Of a DNA stretch of 64,000 nt, positions 1-9,109 are shown piece by piece (the first letter of the stretch is position 1; each line of letters starts with the position of its first letter). Origin of the DNA: UBA1952 sp965246905 (GTDB lineage: Bacteria; Bacteroidota; Bacteroidia; Chitinophagales; Chitinophagaceae); assembly GCA_965246905.1 (NCBI GenBank), contig CBDFFZ010000009.1:62001-126000 (forward strand). The letters run 5' to 3'. Under the pieces are notes generated by a model. It had not been told where the DNA came from. It saw only the letters and a list, made by a program, of their open reading frames with translations, and searched no databases. A program made the position numbers and the translations under genes.

Positions 1-1
1 G

Positions 2-808
2 TATAAGCGCAACCTCTACTTCGAAGATATCAATCCAGCATTCCTGAAAGGCTACGTAAACTGGATCATTGAGCAAGGACTATCCAAAACAACGGCGCAA
101 ATCTATATCCGCAGTATGCGCACCATCTTCAACCGCGCAATCAAGGATGGATTGGTGCCCATAAAGCTCTACCCTTTCAAGGCCTTCACGATCGGCTCTT
201 CAATCAAGTCCAAAGGGGTTCTCTACAGCGCGCATATTAAGGCGATCTGCGAGTACGAAGGCAACTGCATGAGCGAGGACAGGGCCGTAAAATACTGGCT
301 CTTCTCTTACCTCGGATCAGGCTTAAACTTCACTGACCTCGCAAGGCTAAAGTGGTCCAACATCAACGGCAGCATCCTGACCTTCGCCCGCGAAAAGACC
401 AAGCGCACCAATAAGGTATCGGGTAAGGAAATAAAGGTGTACATGCTGCCCGAATTGAAGTACATCATTCAGAAATACGGTAACCCAAAAAGAAATCCGA
501 ACGACTATCTCTTCCCGATCATAAGCGATGAGCTCACGGCCCTGCAGAAGCAAAAGAAGATCGCCAGCTACCAGCACCGTGTGAACAGATACCTGCGCCG
601 GGTCGGCGATAAACTGAGGCTTGGACAGCGCCTTACCCTTAGCCTTGCGCGACACTCGTTCGCAACATCGTTAAAGCTCTCAAACACCCCAGTGGCGGCC
701 ATTATGGATTGCCTCGGGCACAGCAATTTAGCCACAACAATGCACTATATGAAATCGATTCCAGATCAAAACATCAAAGCGATTTCCGAGACTTTGCTGA
801 AGTTTTAG
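2..808 (+). CDS. Tyrosine recombinase/integrase, 5' end outside window
   Basis: The reading frame is open from base 2, so the N-terminus lies outside the window; the first Met inside it is at 116 but is internal. The visible part holds the end of a SAM-like DNA-binding domain (YVNWIIEQGLSKTTAQIYIR) and the full catalytic domain. Near the C-terminus come ARHSFATSL (the second catalytic Arg with its His), LGHSNLATTMHYMK (the GH box) and the nucleophile Tyr. The first-Arg region reads GLNFTDLARLKW, without the usual Arg, as in many Bacteroidota phage_int_SAM_5 integrases. It should cut and rejoin DNA to insert or excise a mobile element. The target cannot be told from this window. Family call is firm. 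Confidence 0.93.
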   Translation, partial: YKRNLYFEDINPAFLKGYVNWIIEQGLSKTTAQIYIRSMRTIFNRAIKDGLVPIKLYPFKAFTIGSSIKSKGVLYSAHIKAICEYEGNCMSEDRAVKYWLFSYLGSGLNFTDLARLKWSNINGSILTFAREKTKRTNKVSGKEIKVYMLPELKYIIQKYGNPKRNPNDYLFPIISDELTALQKQKKIASYQHRVNRYLRRVGDKLRLGQRLTLSLARHSFATSLKLSNTPVAAIMDCLGHSNLATTMHYMKSIPDQNIKAISETLLKF

Positions 809-1354
809 TCGCTGGTAATTTCTTCAATACAAAGCGTAATGTAAGATGTTCCAGCATAGCCATTCGTGCGTTTATATACAATTCATCGACCTGGGGATTA
901 TCCTTTCAAACCTTCTTAGTAAATGTAATCCATCAAGTATGGCCTTGCAATAATAGTCCAGAGCTTTTCCCAAAGTATCCTTTCCATTGAACACGGCGAT
1001 GCTTACTTTAAATCGTCCGTACATATTTGGGGAACTGATTTTGCTAAAGGAGCGCCCAAAATAAAATTGGGTCTCCCTCATCAGCTCGTATTTGTTTGAA
1101 TTCTTTTTTTGGACGATGCGGTTTCCATCAATCGTTATATTGAAATGGATTAATAGTTAGCCAACCGTGTGAGGGTTCATTTTTGCTGTGCTGAGGGTGC
1201 TAACCTCCAAGTATTTCATAGAAGATGGTTTTAACAAAAAACATAATTTATCACACAACGAATAGAACATTGTCGACATAAATTACTCTACAAATTCGCC
1301 GGTCAAATAAAAAGCTTTAGGCTTTGCATACTGTAAAGATTGTTCCCCAATATT
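809..1354. other. Gene-poor gap after the integrase
   Basis: No convincing gene. A leftward frame between about 1160 and 872 stays open for some 95 codons and has a Met only at 1081 (69 residues), with no relative I recognise and no clear start upstream. It may be the remnant of an accessory gene. No terminator-like hairpin was seen. Confidence 0.4.
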
Positions 1355-2278
1355 TTAACGCCCTTTGGGTAACGGACTTGGCGAGTTGAATTCTGAATTT
1401 GTAACTCTTTCAAAGTAGATTTTTCCAGTCAGAATGGGTGTATTATTTAACACATAGAAGGAACCAGTAACGCTTTTTACAGAATCACCTACTCTATCAA
1501 TGTCACCACTACAAAACCCTCTGGTTTCAAGTGGCTGATTTGGTATTACATATTCAAAGTACATCTTGGATTTATCCTTCACAAAAATCCATTCAGAAGA
1601 CCAATTAAGATATTCGTTCGGAACATAGGTCTTCTCTACCCATTTTTTATTTAAAGAGTCGAAATCGTCTCTCCACATTCGGTTACCAGATAGATAATAT
1701 GCGCCATTCTCGTCTTTAAGCATCGTGAATCGTCCTCCATGTTGGTATCTTCCACCCAAGCCTGTGCAAATATATTTCCACTTACCTTCAACCGATAATT
1801 TGTCAAGACCTTGCTTACTGCGGGCAGAATTGTCTTGGTTGCTTACACGTCCTGCAATTATACCACCGACAATTCCAACGATCGTAATAATAAGCGTTCT
1901 TAAGAATTCATTCCATTTGTCTCTATTTGGCTTTGCTTCTTGATATAAACCGCTTTGTAAATCGTTTATGATGCTACTTAGCTTGCGAATTTTACCTCCA
2001 AACTCTCTCTTAAATAGAGTTTTGTGGTCATAATTGTTTCTTCTCTCTTCGTTCTGTCCAAAGTCATCATCTTTAAATTCGTCCGAAACTGTTTGGTCAG
2101 AAAATATTTGGCCAAGCAGCCGAGCCACCGAAGAATGCCAATCTTCATATGAAGTAACATTGTCGTCCCAATTTATTTCATCCGCTGTCGCAAAATTTGT
2201 AAGTAAAGATGTCCCTGTTTGATGTTTCTGTTGTAATCTTTCAATCGCCTTTAAGGTCGATATTGTAATGGTTGGCAT
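1355..2278 (-). CDS. Unknown single-pass membrane protein in AT-rich DNA
   Basis: A 307-residue protein I do not recognise. Residues 1-125 look soluble and helical, rich in Asp and Glu. A single membrane segment follows around residues 128-148 (FLRTLIITIVGIVGGIIAGR), then a soluble C-terminal half rich in Trp, Tyr and Gly. There is no signal peptide, so the N-terminal half should lie in the cytoplasm. The gene is clearly AT-richer than the integrase and the genes to its right, which suggests recent transfer. A lone gene of this build beside an integrase could be a cargo or defence gene, but nothing in the sequence proves it. Confidence 0.6.
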   Translation of the reverse strand: MPTITISTLKAIERLQQKHQTGTSLLTNFATADEINWDDNVTSYEDWHSSVARLLGQIFSDQTVSDEFKDDDFGQNEERRNNYDHKTLFKREFGGKIRKLSSIINDLQSGLYQEAKPNRDKWNEFLRTLIITIVGIVGGIIAGRVSNQDNSARSKQGLDKLSVEGKWKYICTGLGGRYQHGGRFTMLKDENGAYYLSGNRMWRDDFDSLNKKWVEKTYVPNEYLNWSSEWIFVKDKSKMYFEYVIPNQPLETRGFCSGDIDRVGDSVKSVTGSFYVLNNTPILTGKIYFERVTNSEFNSPSPLPKGR

Positions 2279-2781
2279 GTGATCGCGGAGATTTATAGTA
2301 AGATAAAAATAAACAAATCTTAGGCATATACTAACGATTTAATATTTATTTATCACTATTGGATGAAAAAATATCAGCTCAGGGTCGGCCCACTCTCTAT
2401 GGTGCAACCTATCAAGAAAATTATTGCAAGTTTTAGTGCGAGAACTTTTTGGCCTTATCAATCAATTACGTGAAAACCTTGCCAGCATTGCCTTTCGTCC
2501 AAGTGTGTAGCGCGAGGGACAGCTGATTGGCAGTAGGCAGGCCCAATAAAACTAAATCCAGTTACCTGCATTTGCGATACTAAAGTTTTGCTTGCCGGAC
2601 TGAACCTGTGGCAAGCTTTAGCGATCATTTTGCGCCAACTCTTCTGAGCGACTTATTTGAGTCAAGGCTGGACTGACGGCCAGTTTAACCGCGGAGAGAA
2701 TGCTAAAGCTTTCTGTTTACCCATAAAGTGTTTCCATGGCATCCCGGATGCAGCTATACTCGCTGGATAAAACATCCAACA
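2279..2781. other. Intergenic stretch, no gene seen
   Basis: About 500 bases between a leftward and a rightward gene. It must hold both promoters, but I see no convincing Bacteroidota TAnnTTTG box, no hairpin and no coding frame. Confidence 0.4.
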
Positions 2782-3363
2782 ATGGAAAACACAAACAATC
2801 AAGAACTGCTTGCCTTCTTAGAGGCAAACCCGAACTCGAACAAGGAAGCCATCAAAGCGGCCACAAAACTGAACGGCCTCTTCCTTTTCAACCTTTTGAA
2901 GCGGCTTGTACAGGAAGGCAAAATCGCTGAACACAGCGATGGCGACGAGAAGACTTACTCGCTGGGTGATGTAAAGCACGAAGGCATCGCGCCTGAACAT
3001 GTGAAGAAAGAACCTGTTGTCAAGTCCAGCAGGGACAACTCGAAACTCAACTTCAACGGACAGGAATACGGCAAGGGGCCACTTGTGAGAGCCGTGGTTG
3101 CTCAGCACATTACCGACAATCCTACGGTTACTTATGATGAGTTGAAGGACGTATTTCGGAATGAGCTTTTGAAGCGGTTCGGCATCTTCCAAGATGAACC
3201 ATCCCTCAAAGAGATCGCACCTAAAGGCAGCAGGTACTTCACCAAGCCTGAACATGCGATCAAGCTTGCCGACCGGGATGTATTCGTCTGCTCGCAATTT
3301 ACCCTCGACAACATCCAGCCCTTCCTCGCCAAAGCCCGCGAGCTTGGGTATGTCATTAACTGA
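2782..3363 (+). CDS. Winged-helix-like orphan protein
   Basis: A 193-residue protein starting MENTNNQELLAFL. The frame also opens at 2728, but that extension (Trp-, His- and Tyr-rich) looks non-coding, so the ATG at 2782 is preferred. Residues 1-60 look like a winged helix-turn-helix: a helix, a second helix (NKEAIKAATKLNG), a recognition-like helix (LFLFNLLKRLVQEGKI) and a wing ending TYSLGD. A charged linker follows. The second domain (residues ~95-193) ends with VFVCSQFTLDNIQPFLAKAR, a pattern I associate with orphan proteins of Bacteroidota plasmids and islands. A DNA-binding role is inferred from the N-terminal fold only. The gene ends 17 bases before a strong terminator. Confidence 0.6.
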   Translation: MENTNNQELLAFLEANPNSNKEAIKAATKLNGLFLFNLLKRLVQEGKIAEHSDGDEKTYSLGDVKHEGIAPEHVKKEPVVKSSRDNSKLNFNGQEYGKGPLVRAVVAQHITDNPTVTYDELKDVFRNELLKRFGIFQDEPSLKEIAPKGSRYFTKPEHAIKLADRDVFVCSQFTLDNIQPFLAKARELGYVIN

Positions 3364-3379
3364 TCAACCACCTCTAATG

Positions 3380-3410
3380 AAAAAAGCGAACCACTATGGT
3401 TCGCTTTTTT
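3380..3410. terminator. Bidirectional intrinsic terminator
   Basis: Near-perfect hairpin AAAAAAGCGAACCA / TGGTTCGCTTTTTT with a 3-4 base loop, lying between convergent genes (2782-3363 rightward, 3420-4199 leftward). A- and T-runs on both sides let it work in both directions. Confidence 0.85.
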
Positions 3411-3419
3411 AGTTGGCTG

Positions 3420-4199
3420 CTACCTGGATTTCAACTCAGGGAATTGCCGTATCCTGAGACTTTTAGGAAACTCATTAATGTTACCGCCGTGCCTGTCGCT
3501 CATGCCAAGTTTTTTTGAAAGATATGTACCCATTTGCTTTACAAATACAGGAATATTAAATTCATGGCACTGGCTTACCAGGTCTTCGATCCAGCCCAAC
3601 TGGCAAGGCCTGTACCTGTACTTGCCATTATCATTACCGCTCTCACCACCAATAATCACCCAGCCCAACTGATCACCCAGCTTCCGTCCATTCGAGCTGA
3701 TCCGGTGCAGCCCTAAGTTTAGCGGCTCATGCAGTGGCTCAAGCGACAGGAACTTTAATCCCGTTTCCACCGACTCAATAAGTTCGGTCAAGCGGTGCAT
3801 TCCACCTTGCCACCCTATTGATGTTCCAAGCCAGACATGATCTGTGAGCTCTTCCCAATACGCCGGCAGATGATCCGCTATCCTCTGTGGTCTTTTAGTC
3901 AGCACTTGAAACGTATGATGGGGGCATTGTTTGATGATATCCCAGGCTTCATACCGATAGTCGTCGATCTTTTCGTGAAAGAAGTCAGTAAGCGAACAGG
4001 CGAATATCTTTGAAGGCTCCTTCAGCTTTAGCGGCATATCAAAAACTGTCTTTGTTCTTGTAACTTCGTGTGGATCGAACCTTGTTTCTTCATAACTATC
4101 ACGGTACATATAGCAATAAATACAATCTTTGTCTACCTTCGAACATCCCCGGGCGATATTCCACGTATGAGAGGTCCATTGAATATTTGAGTCTAACAT
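3420..4199 (-). CDS. Phage Gp37/Gp68-like (DUF5131) iron-sulfur protein
   Basis: A 259-residue member of the DUF5131 family, called phage Gp37/Gp68 after mycobacteriophage proteins. The N-terminus carries the family signature IQWTSHTWN followed by a three-Cys cluster, GCSKVDKDCIYCY, which resembles a radical-SAM iron-sulfur binding loop. Other family marks are the DFFHEKIDDYR and VLTKRPQRI segments and the late WVIIGGESG. The family's reaction is not established. It often sits beside a three-Cys-motif partner (TcmP), which is not present here. The gene is the last of a leftward operon and starts 10 bases after the methyltransferase, so a role linked to DNA or RNA modification is likely but inferred. 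Confidence 0.85.
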   Translation of the reverse strand: MLDSNIQWTSHTWNIARGCSKVDKDCIYCYMYRDSYEETRFDPHEVTRTKTVFDMPLKLKEPSKIFACSLTDFFHEKIDDYRYEAWDIIKQCPHHTFQVLTKRPQRIADHLPAYWEELTDHVWLGTSIGWQGGMHRLTELIESVETGLKFLSLEPLHEPLNLGLHRISSNGRKLGDQLGWVIIGGESGNDNGKYRYRPCQLGWIEDLVSQCHEFNIPVFVKQMGTYLSKKLGMSDRHGGNINEFPKSLRIRQFPELKSR

Positions 4200-4209
4200 T
4201 TTGTTCGTT

Positions 4210-5193
4210 TTAGGCTTGATTATTAGTTTTAAGTATGTTATTATTACAATGGTGAATTACCGCTTCCATCAGGGATGGCTGTACTGAATTGCCAAGGCCA
4301 CGGTTCTGCTGGCCTCTGGTCAGCCCATCAAGGTTCTGGGTTTCCAGATCGCACACGCGCTGCTTTTCGGTGAGGACCATTTTCCTCGGGACACCGTCGC
4401 TTTCGTAGACCCATTCGCTTGCGTTGGCCGTGATGGTGCAGCAAAGACGCCCTTTGGATGAGTGGACGGCATTGACACCCTGGCCGGGGGAGAAGTGCTT
4501 AATATGTGGCAGCAATGCTCTAAGCGAAACCAGGCTCATATCAGGTTCAGTTGGTTTGGGAAAACTGGGCATTGCACCCAGGTCTTTCCTTACCAAAATT
4601 GTAAAAAGCCTGATCCTGTCCTGCCTTCCACCGAAATGCTTACTATTCAGTTTGGCGGCCGCCCAATGGTAGTCCTGCATATTGTTGAGCACCATCCTCA
4701 CCTTGTTCCAGATGGGTCGCATCTTGCGGCTGCGTATCGCCGGCACCTGTTCGATGATGATGATCTTCGGCCTTAATTCCCTGGCCAGCCTCAGCATCTG
4801 GAATACCAGCGTCGCTCTCTTATCGAAGGGCGACCTTTTAGGGTTAGCGACGGAAAAGGGTTGGCAGCTCGGTCCGCCAAGTAGAAAATCCAATTTTCCC
4901 GGACTAAAATTCAGCTTAAGCCTGCTCTTGATTTCTGCTAACAACCTGTCTGCCGTGAGGGTATTGACATCGCCCTCGACCCCGGAAAGAAAGATCCCGT
5001 CAGTTATTATATCGTCGCTTCCGGCCGGGTTGGCAGCCCTCGTGTTGTTCTCATGCACGATTCCCGCAACGGGCTCGATATCTGAACCCGCCAGTATTCG
5101 TAGTCCTGCCCGCCGTGCACCGGCATCCATGCCTCCAAAACCGGTGAACACGCTTATCCCGGTCGGTTCTATCTTATAAGTTACCTTTTTCAT
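4210..5193 (-). CDS. Cytosine-5 DNA methyltransferase (orphan)
   Basis: A 327-residue Dcm-type enzyme that moves a methyl group from S-adenosylmethionine to carbon 5 of cytosine. Motif I is FTGFGGMDAGARRAG. Motif IV is GGPSCQPFS, with the catalytic Cys present but Ser replacing the usual Pro before it. Motif VI is IIEQVP, with Gln where Asn is normal. Motif VIII is QDRIRLF and motif X ends GLGNSV. The target-recognition region is short. No restriction endonuclease is recognisable nearby, so it may be an orphan that protects a mobile element against host restriction (inference). Two bases separate it from the ParB-like gene upstream, so the two are probably co-translated. Confidence 0.92.
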   Translation of the reverse strand: MKKVTYKIEPTGISVFTGFGGMDAGARRAGLRILAGSDIEPVAGIVHENNTRAANPAGSDDIITDGIFLSGVEGDVNTLTADRLLAEIKSRLKLNFSPGKLDFLLGGPSCQPFSVANPKRSPFDKRATLVFQMLRLARELRPKIIIIEQVPAIRSRKMRPIWNKVRMVLNNMQDYHWAAAKLNSKHFGGRQDRIRLFTILVRKDLGAMPSFPKPTEPDMSLVSLRALLPHIKHFSPGQGVNAVHSSKGRLCCTITANASEWVYESDGVPRKMVLTEKQRVCDLETQNLDGLTRGQQNRGLGNSVQPSLMEAVIHHCNNNILKTNNQA

Positions 5194-5195
5194 TT

Positions 5196-6260
5196 TCAGT
5201 AAAAGAATTTTCGAGGATTATCAAAAATGATCTGCATCGAGCAATCGCCGTTGAGGCCTTTGATGACGATGGTGCTGTGGTATTCCGTCCGGTCTTCGAG
5301 TCCCAGATCGGACTGGTATTCATAACTGGTGCCAGCCACCGGTCTGCCATCCATCCTTATTTCCTGATCAGCCATGGTGACGACCCGCCCGTCTTTCAGC
5401 ACCATCCTTAGGTGAGTGATCTCATACCCTTGCACATTGCCATCATCGGGGTCGGGATTTGCTTCCTGCGCATCATCCTCAGCTATCAAAAGCTCGTGGC
5501 CTTCGTTGGTGGTCTTTACATCAGCCTTGTCTTCATCATCGCCAAGCGATGCCCAGGTTAATGGATCCGGTTCGCGATTTGGATCATCGTAATCTTCCCC
5601 TCCCACCGGCTGCTCTGTATCAGGGGCAGCATTCTGGTAGGTGACGCTCTCGCCAAACTCAACCACGGGGTTCTTCGGGGCCTGAGCTGGCTCGGCTGGC
5701 CTGGCCCGTGCCTTTCTTGCCTTCTCCTTAAGTTCCCGCCAGGTCATCATTCCCTGCTGTACAAGGTTGACCTCATCGGGAAACTCACGCCCATAACGTA
5801 ACAAGCCTTTAATTGTGCCCGTGCTATGGCCGAGGATCATTGAGTAACGGTCTTCCTTATCCTTTGGCAGACCCAATTCTTCCTCTTCTGCCAGGCCGTC
5901 TGCAGTTTCACGGTAAGTTTCCAGGAATTCCATCGTCCCGATCATCGCAGCATGATCCTTGCTTCTGAAGATGTTGCTTCCCATGACGAGTGCGTAAAAT
6001 CTACTGAAGTCTTCTGGAAGCACTACCACTTCCATTGCGGAGACACCGAGCTCGCGGGCAGCAATCACATCATCGAAATGTCTTAAAACCTTGTTTTCCT
6101 CAGTTATTACGGGCAGCTCAAGCATGCCGTGAACACCCACTGCTTTTATGTATAGATCCTGGTAGGCTGACTGTGTGTAAAATGTGGAAAGCAGATCACT
6201 TTGCTCAAGGTCTAATGGGTTTCGCTCTTCGATCCGCTGTAGGGACTTAATATGTTTCAT
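5196..6260 (-). CDS. ParB/sulfiredoxin-like nuclease-fold protein
   Basis: A 354-residue protein. The frame can be extended to a TTG at 6296, but that overlaps the upstream gene; the ATG at 6260 (MKHIKSLQRIEERNPL) fits better. Residues 1-100 resemble a ParB-like domain: LELPVITEENKVLRHFD, AARELGVSAMEVVVLPEDF, then a helical stretch. Near residues 140-160 a possible helix-turn-helix reads SMILGHSTGTIKGLLRYG. A long acidic low-complexity linker follows, and the last ~75 residues form a separate beta-rich domain ending IIFDNPRKFFY. Proteins of this build occur in phages and plasmids next to DNA-modification enzymes. A DNA-binding or partition role is plausible but not proved. Confidence 0.6.
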   Translation of the reverse strand: MKHIKSLQRIEERNPLDLEQSDLLSTFYTQSAYQDLYIKAVGVHGMLELPVITEENKVLRHFDDVIAARELGVSAMEVVVLPEDFSRFYALVMGSNIFRSKDHAAMIGTMEFLETYRETADGLAEEEELGLPKDKEDRYSMILGHSTGTIKGLLRYGREFPDEVNLVQQGMMTWRELKEKARKARARPAEPAQAPKNPVVEFGESVTYQNAAPDTEQPVGGEDYDDPNREPDPLTWASLGDDEDKADVKTTNEGHELLIAEDDAQEANPDPDDGNVQGYEITHLRMVLKDGRVVTMADQEIRMDGRPVAGTSYEYQSDLGLEDRTEYHSTIVIKGLNGDCSMQIIFDNPRKFFY

Positions 6261-6282
6261 GTTAGTTGATTTTATTTTGTGC

Positions 6283-6852
6283 TTATTTGACTGCAATTAT
6301 TGAAATTGATTTTAGCGGCCGAGGCAGAGTATCGTAATGAGCGGTTTGGCCATAACCGCCTTTGCCGGACACTTTCCTCCTACGCACGCAAGTGGCGTTT
6401 TCCTGATCGAACTCGTCCTTCAATGATTGTACTGCTGCACGTACCCGTTCAGGTGTAACGGTGGCGGGAAGCCCAAGCTCTTTGGCCAGCTGTTTGCCCT
6501 CCCTGGTATCAAAGTAGCATCCGAGAAATTCCGCAAGTGATGGCCGGGCATCTGGATTCCCACAGTAGCGGGCGTGCGTCAGCCGGCTCGCATTTTGGAA
6601 ACCACGCTCCGATCCAATCCAGATGGCACAGTCAATTTCCTTCTTTCTATCCAGCAGCGCGGCAAGCACGACATCAGCACCGCATGGAACCTGATTCCCA
6701 AAGACGAGCGGGTAATCAGACGGAACGCCCTTCCAGAGTGCATCAGCGACTTCGCGCGTATTGCAGATGCCGCCAAGCCGTGTATCTATCGCACACCATC
6801 GCAAATCCTGCCAGCTCAACCGCTGGAATTTTATTGTTTTGTCTAACCGCAT
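6283..6852 (-). CDS. Unknown protein at head of methyltransferase operon
   Basis: A 189-residue soluble protein of no family I recognise. It starts at ATG 6852 (MRLDKTIKFQRLSWQDL), with the divergent gene at 7163 on the other side. It has no signal peptide or membrane segment; the C-terminal third is basic (TCVRRRKVSGKGGYG). It ends 22 bases before the ParB-like start, so it is probably the first gene of a four-gene leftward transcript with the ParB-like protein, methyltransferase and DUF5131 protein. Confidence 0.6.
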   Translation of the reverse strand: MRLDKTIKFQRLSWQDLRWCAIDTRLGGICNTREVADALWKGVPSDYPLVFGNQVPCGADVVLAALLDRKKEIDCAIWIGSERGFQNASRLTHARYCGNPDARPSLAEFLGCYFDTREGKQLAKELGLPATVTPERVRAAVQSLKDEFDQENATCVRRRKVSGKGGYGQTAHYDTLPRPLKSISIIAVK

Positions 6853-7162
6853 AACTTTATTGGTATTTTTAGTAGGTGGAAGGCCAGCAGTAAAAAACTG
6901 GTGGCTGAAGCCTTACGATTTTCGGTTCCAGGGGGCTACGCTTCTTGTATGGCCGGTACTGATTTGTAGTTGTGGGCGAACATCCGTATCGCTCAGCTTA
7001 TACTACCAAATCAACGAATACTGTACCTTCCCCCAGCCTGACGACCCGCCCCTCCCCAAACGCCGGTATTATTTTTCAGGCGAGAGCCGGGATTATTTAT
7101 TTTAATTGATTTACAGATACTTAGGACACAAACACCATAATGAAAGTCTTGTAAATTTGCCG

Positions 7163-8746
7163 ATGGAACAGCACGATCTCACCAGCATAATAGAGTACTT
7201 CCGGGATTTTGAGCCGGAATTATTGGAATTCGTCAATAGGGGGGATTATTTTACTCAGGACGTGCTTCTTCAGCATGCTGTAAAGGAAAAAATGCTGGTA
7301 ACCGGCGATTTCGAAAGCTGGGCTCAGAAGCAAAAGGATAAATTTCTGGAACGCGTACGCAAGGACATGTTCCTAAAGTTTATCGCGTTGGTGAAATGGC
7401 CGGAAGACTTTTTCATATGCCAAAAGGAAGGTTGTGGTGAACGCGGCATCAAAACGTTTGAGTACGGGGAGATCCGGCCCTTTGAGGATCCAGGCAAATA
7501 CAAGCAATCTCACGTTAGGACCCGTAGATGTTATTATTGCAAGGTCTGGGAATCTCCGGTGGCGGGAACGTCGTTAGAAGATGTAAAGCTTACCGCGTTT
7601 TTTTCAATCGCTTTTGTGATGCTTACCCAGCCAAAAGTTGGCAGGTTGACTGACGTGGATATCTTTAATCTACTTACGAGAAAAAAATCGAATCCGGATA
7701 GTGAAAAGCAATCTTCAAACAATTCGGAAGAGGACGACCCGGAAAAGAAAGGAACCTTGTGTGATAACGAGCTGGCAGGGACCAGAAAATTGGTGGATCG
7801 GGCGCGCGAAGATCTAAAGATACTTAACGACCTGATCTATCTGAGTAACAGTGACAGCACATCGGTATACCAGAAGGAATGGTCTGAATATAAAAAAGGC
7901 TTTGTGGCGGCCCAGCGTAGCGCAGACAATTGGATCGATTATTTGAAATCGCATAGGCCAACCTTGGAATTTAACATTGAACAGTACAGTGCCGAACTAA
8001 GGTTGCCTACAAACAGGCAAGTAAAAATCAGTTTGAGCTCTGTTGAGCGCTATCGGGATATACTTAGACAGTATTTGGGCGATTGGGGCTTCGGCTATTC
8101 AACGGTTTCTGGAAGTCCCTATGGAATTGAGGCATTGAGGATTGCAAGAGGCAGTAATATCAGATACATATTTGTTGCACGACAGCTTTCTCCTCAGCAA
8201 ATCATCAGGACTTCTATTTATGGCGACAATTCTATTCGTACCCTGGAAAAATTTATCAAGACCTATCTACCAGACAACGCATACAAGATATTATACCGCT
8301 TTGATCAAAGTGTAAAAGATCATTATAAAAGCAATCATCTTTTTAGTTTTGGCAAGTATTGGGATGACATGGATATTCATCCTTACGCAGTCGGCGAAGT
8401 GATAAACGCTCTGAAACTCTGGTTTATGAATCCGGCTCAAAGAAAAATTTTTCAGGAATCGATGACGGGGTATGTATTTCGATTAAAGCGGGACAATGTT
8501 ATATACGCATCCGCATCTCTGCTACAACCAGTTATTTCACCAGTAGATATTTCAAACGAAAAGAGATTGCAACAGCATATCAATGAGTGCGTAGCTCTGA
8601 ACTTTTACGATGGACTGGACATTTCCATTTGGATAATGCTGGCCTGTCTCTACCCCTGTGAAAGACCGCGCAAGCGTGGCAATAAAAACAACAGAAGCTA
8701 CGGTCCCTCACCAGTGGCGAACCAGACAAAGATCGGACACTTTTAG
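7163..8746 (+). CDS. Large orphan protein with transposase-like zinc ribbon
   Basis: A 527-residue protein. A TTG at 7106 would extend the frame, but ATG 7163 (MEQHDLTSIIEYFRDF) is more natural. Around residues 95-160 it has two Cys pairs, FICQKEGCGERG and RRCYYCKVWESPVAG, followed by TSLEDVKLTAFFSIAFVML. This layout looks like the zinc ribbon plus first helix of IS1595-type transposases. The rest (acidic linker, then a helical C-terminal half) shows no DDE residues I can place and no inverted repeats flank the gene, so I do not call it an insertion sequence. It may be a domesticated relative or a new family. A palindrome starts at the stop codon and a terminator follows. Confidence 0.55.
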   Translation: MEQHDLTSIIEYFRDFEPELLEFVNRGDYFTQDVLLQHAVKEKMLVTGDFESWAQKQKDKFLERVRKDMFLKFIALVKWPEDFFICQKEGCGERGIKTFEYGEIRPFEDPGKYKQSHVRTRRCYYCKVWESPVAGTSLEDVKLTAFFSIAFVMLTQPKVGRLTDVDIFNLLTRKKSNPDSEKQSSNNSEEDDPEKKGTLCDNELAGTRKLVDRAREDLKILNDLIYLSNSDSTSVYQKEWSEYKKGFVAAQRSADNWIDYLKSHRPTLEFNIEQYSAELRLPTNRQVKISLSSVERYRDILRQYLGDWGFGYSTVSGSPYGIEALRIARGSNIRYIFVARQLSPQQIIRTSIYGDNSIRTLEKFIKTYLPDNAYKILYRFDQSVKDHYKSNHLFSFGKYWDDMDIHPYAVGEVINALKLWFMNPAQRKIFQESMTGYVFRLKRDNVIYASASLLQPVISPVDISNEKRLQQHINECVALNFYDGLDISIWIMLACLYPCERPRKRGNKNNRSYGPSPVANQTKIGHF

Positions 8747-8768
8747 GGGGTCATTTTTGACCCCCTAA
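8743..8768. repeat. GGTCA-N4-TGACC palindrome at gene end
   Basis: A perfect 26-base palindrome, TTAGGGGGTCA then TTTT then its mirror, that overlaps the stop codon of the 7163-8746 gene. It belongs to the palindrome set also seen at 16099, 18170, 18207, 41772 and 41838. Confidence 0.7.
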
Positions 8769-8772
8769 TGCT

Positions 8773-8808
8773 AAAAAACCCGCCAATGTTTTGGCGGGCT
8801 TTGTTTTT
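8773..8808 (+). terminator. Intrinsic terminator
   Basis: Stem CCCGCCAA / TTGGCGGG with a 4-base loop, preceded by an A-run and followed by CTTTGTTTTT. It should end transcription of the 7163-8746 gene. Confidence 0.85.
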
Positions 8809-9109
8809 CCATCTACGTGCACGTAGACCGCCTCGTTCTTTTCAACGGTTTTGAAGAGTACCGTTCAGAAGAAAACCTTCCGGCCAATATCGGAAGGCAA
8901 AGAAAATTTAGCGTCTCCGCACGCCGCAGCGCCCGGTGGCCCGTGCCGTCACTCCAGCAGTGCGCCGTGAATGTAGCCCGTCACCACATCAACTTACCAT
9001 TCCGTGATCAATGTTTGCAGGGCTTTAGCGCACGCAGATCAATGTTGAGTAAGCAGCCGGTTTCCCGTTCCCTATCCCAGGGCTATTTAAAGAATAAATA
9101 CAACTACCA
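8809..9109. other. Intergenic stretch, no gene seen
   Basis: About 300 bases after a terminator. One open frame crosses it but reads as low-quality sequence without a start or family resemblance. It must contain the promoter of the 9110 gene; none stands out. Confidence 0.4.

Noticed and set aside
872..1081. 69-codon leftward frame as a gene
   Set aside because: No start signal and no recognised relative; may be a remnant, kept only as a note in the gap entry.
7163..8746. Complete insertion sequence around the zinc-ribbon protein
   Set aside because: No terminal inverted repeats or target duplication, and no DDE motif found.
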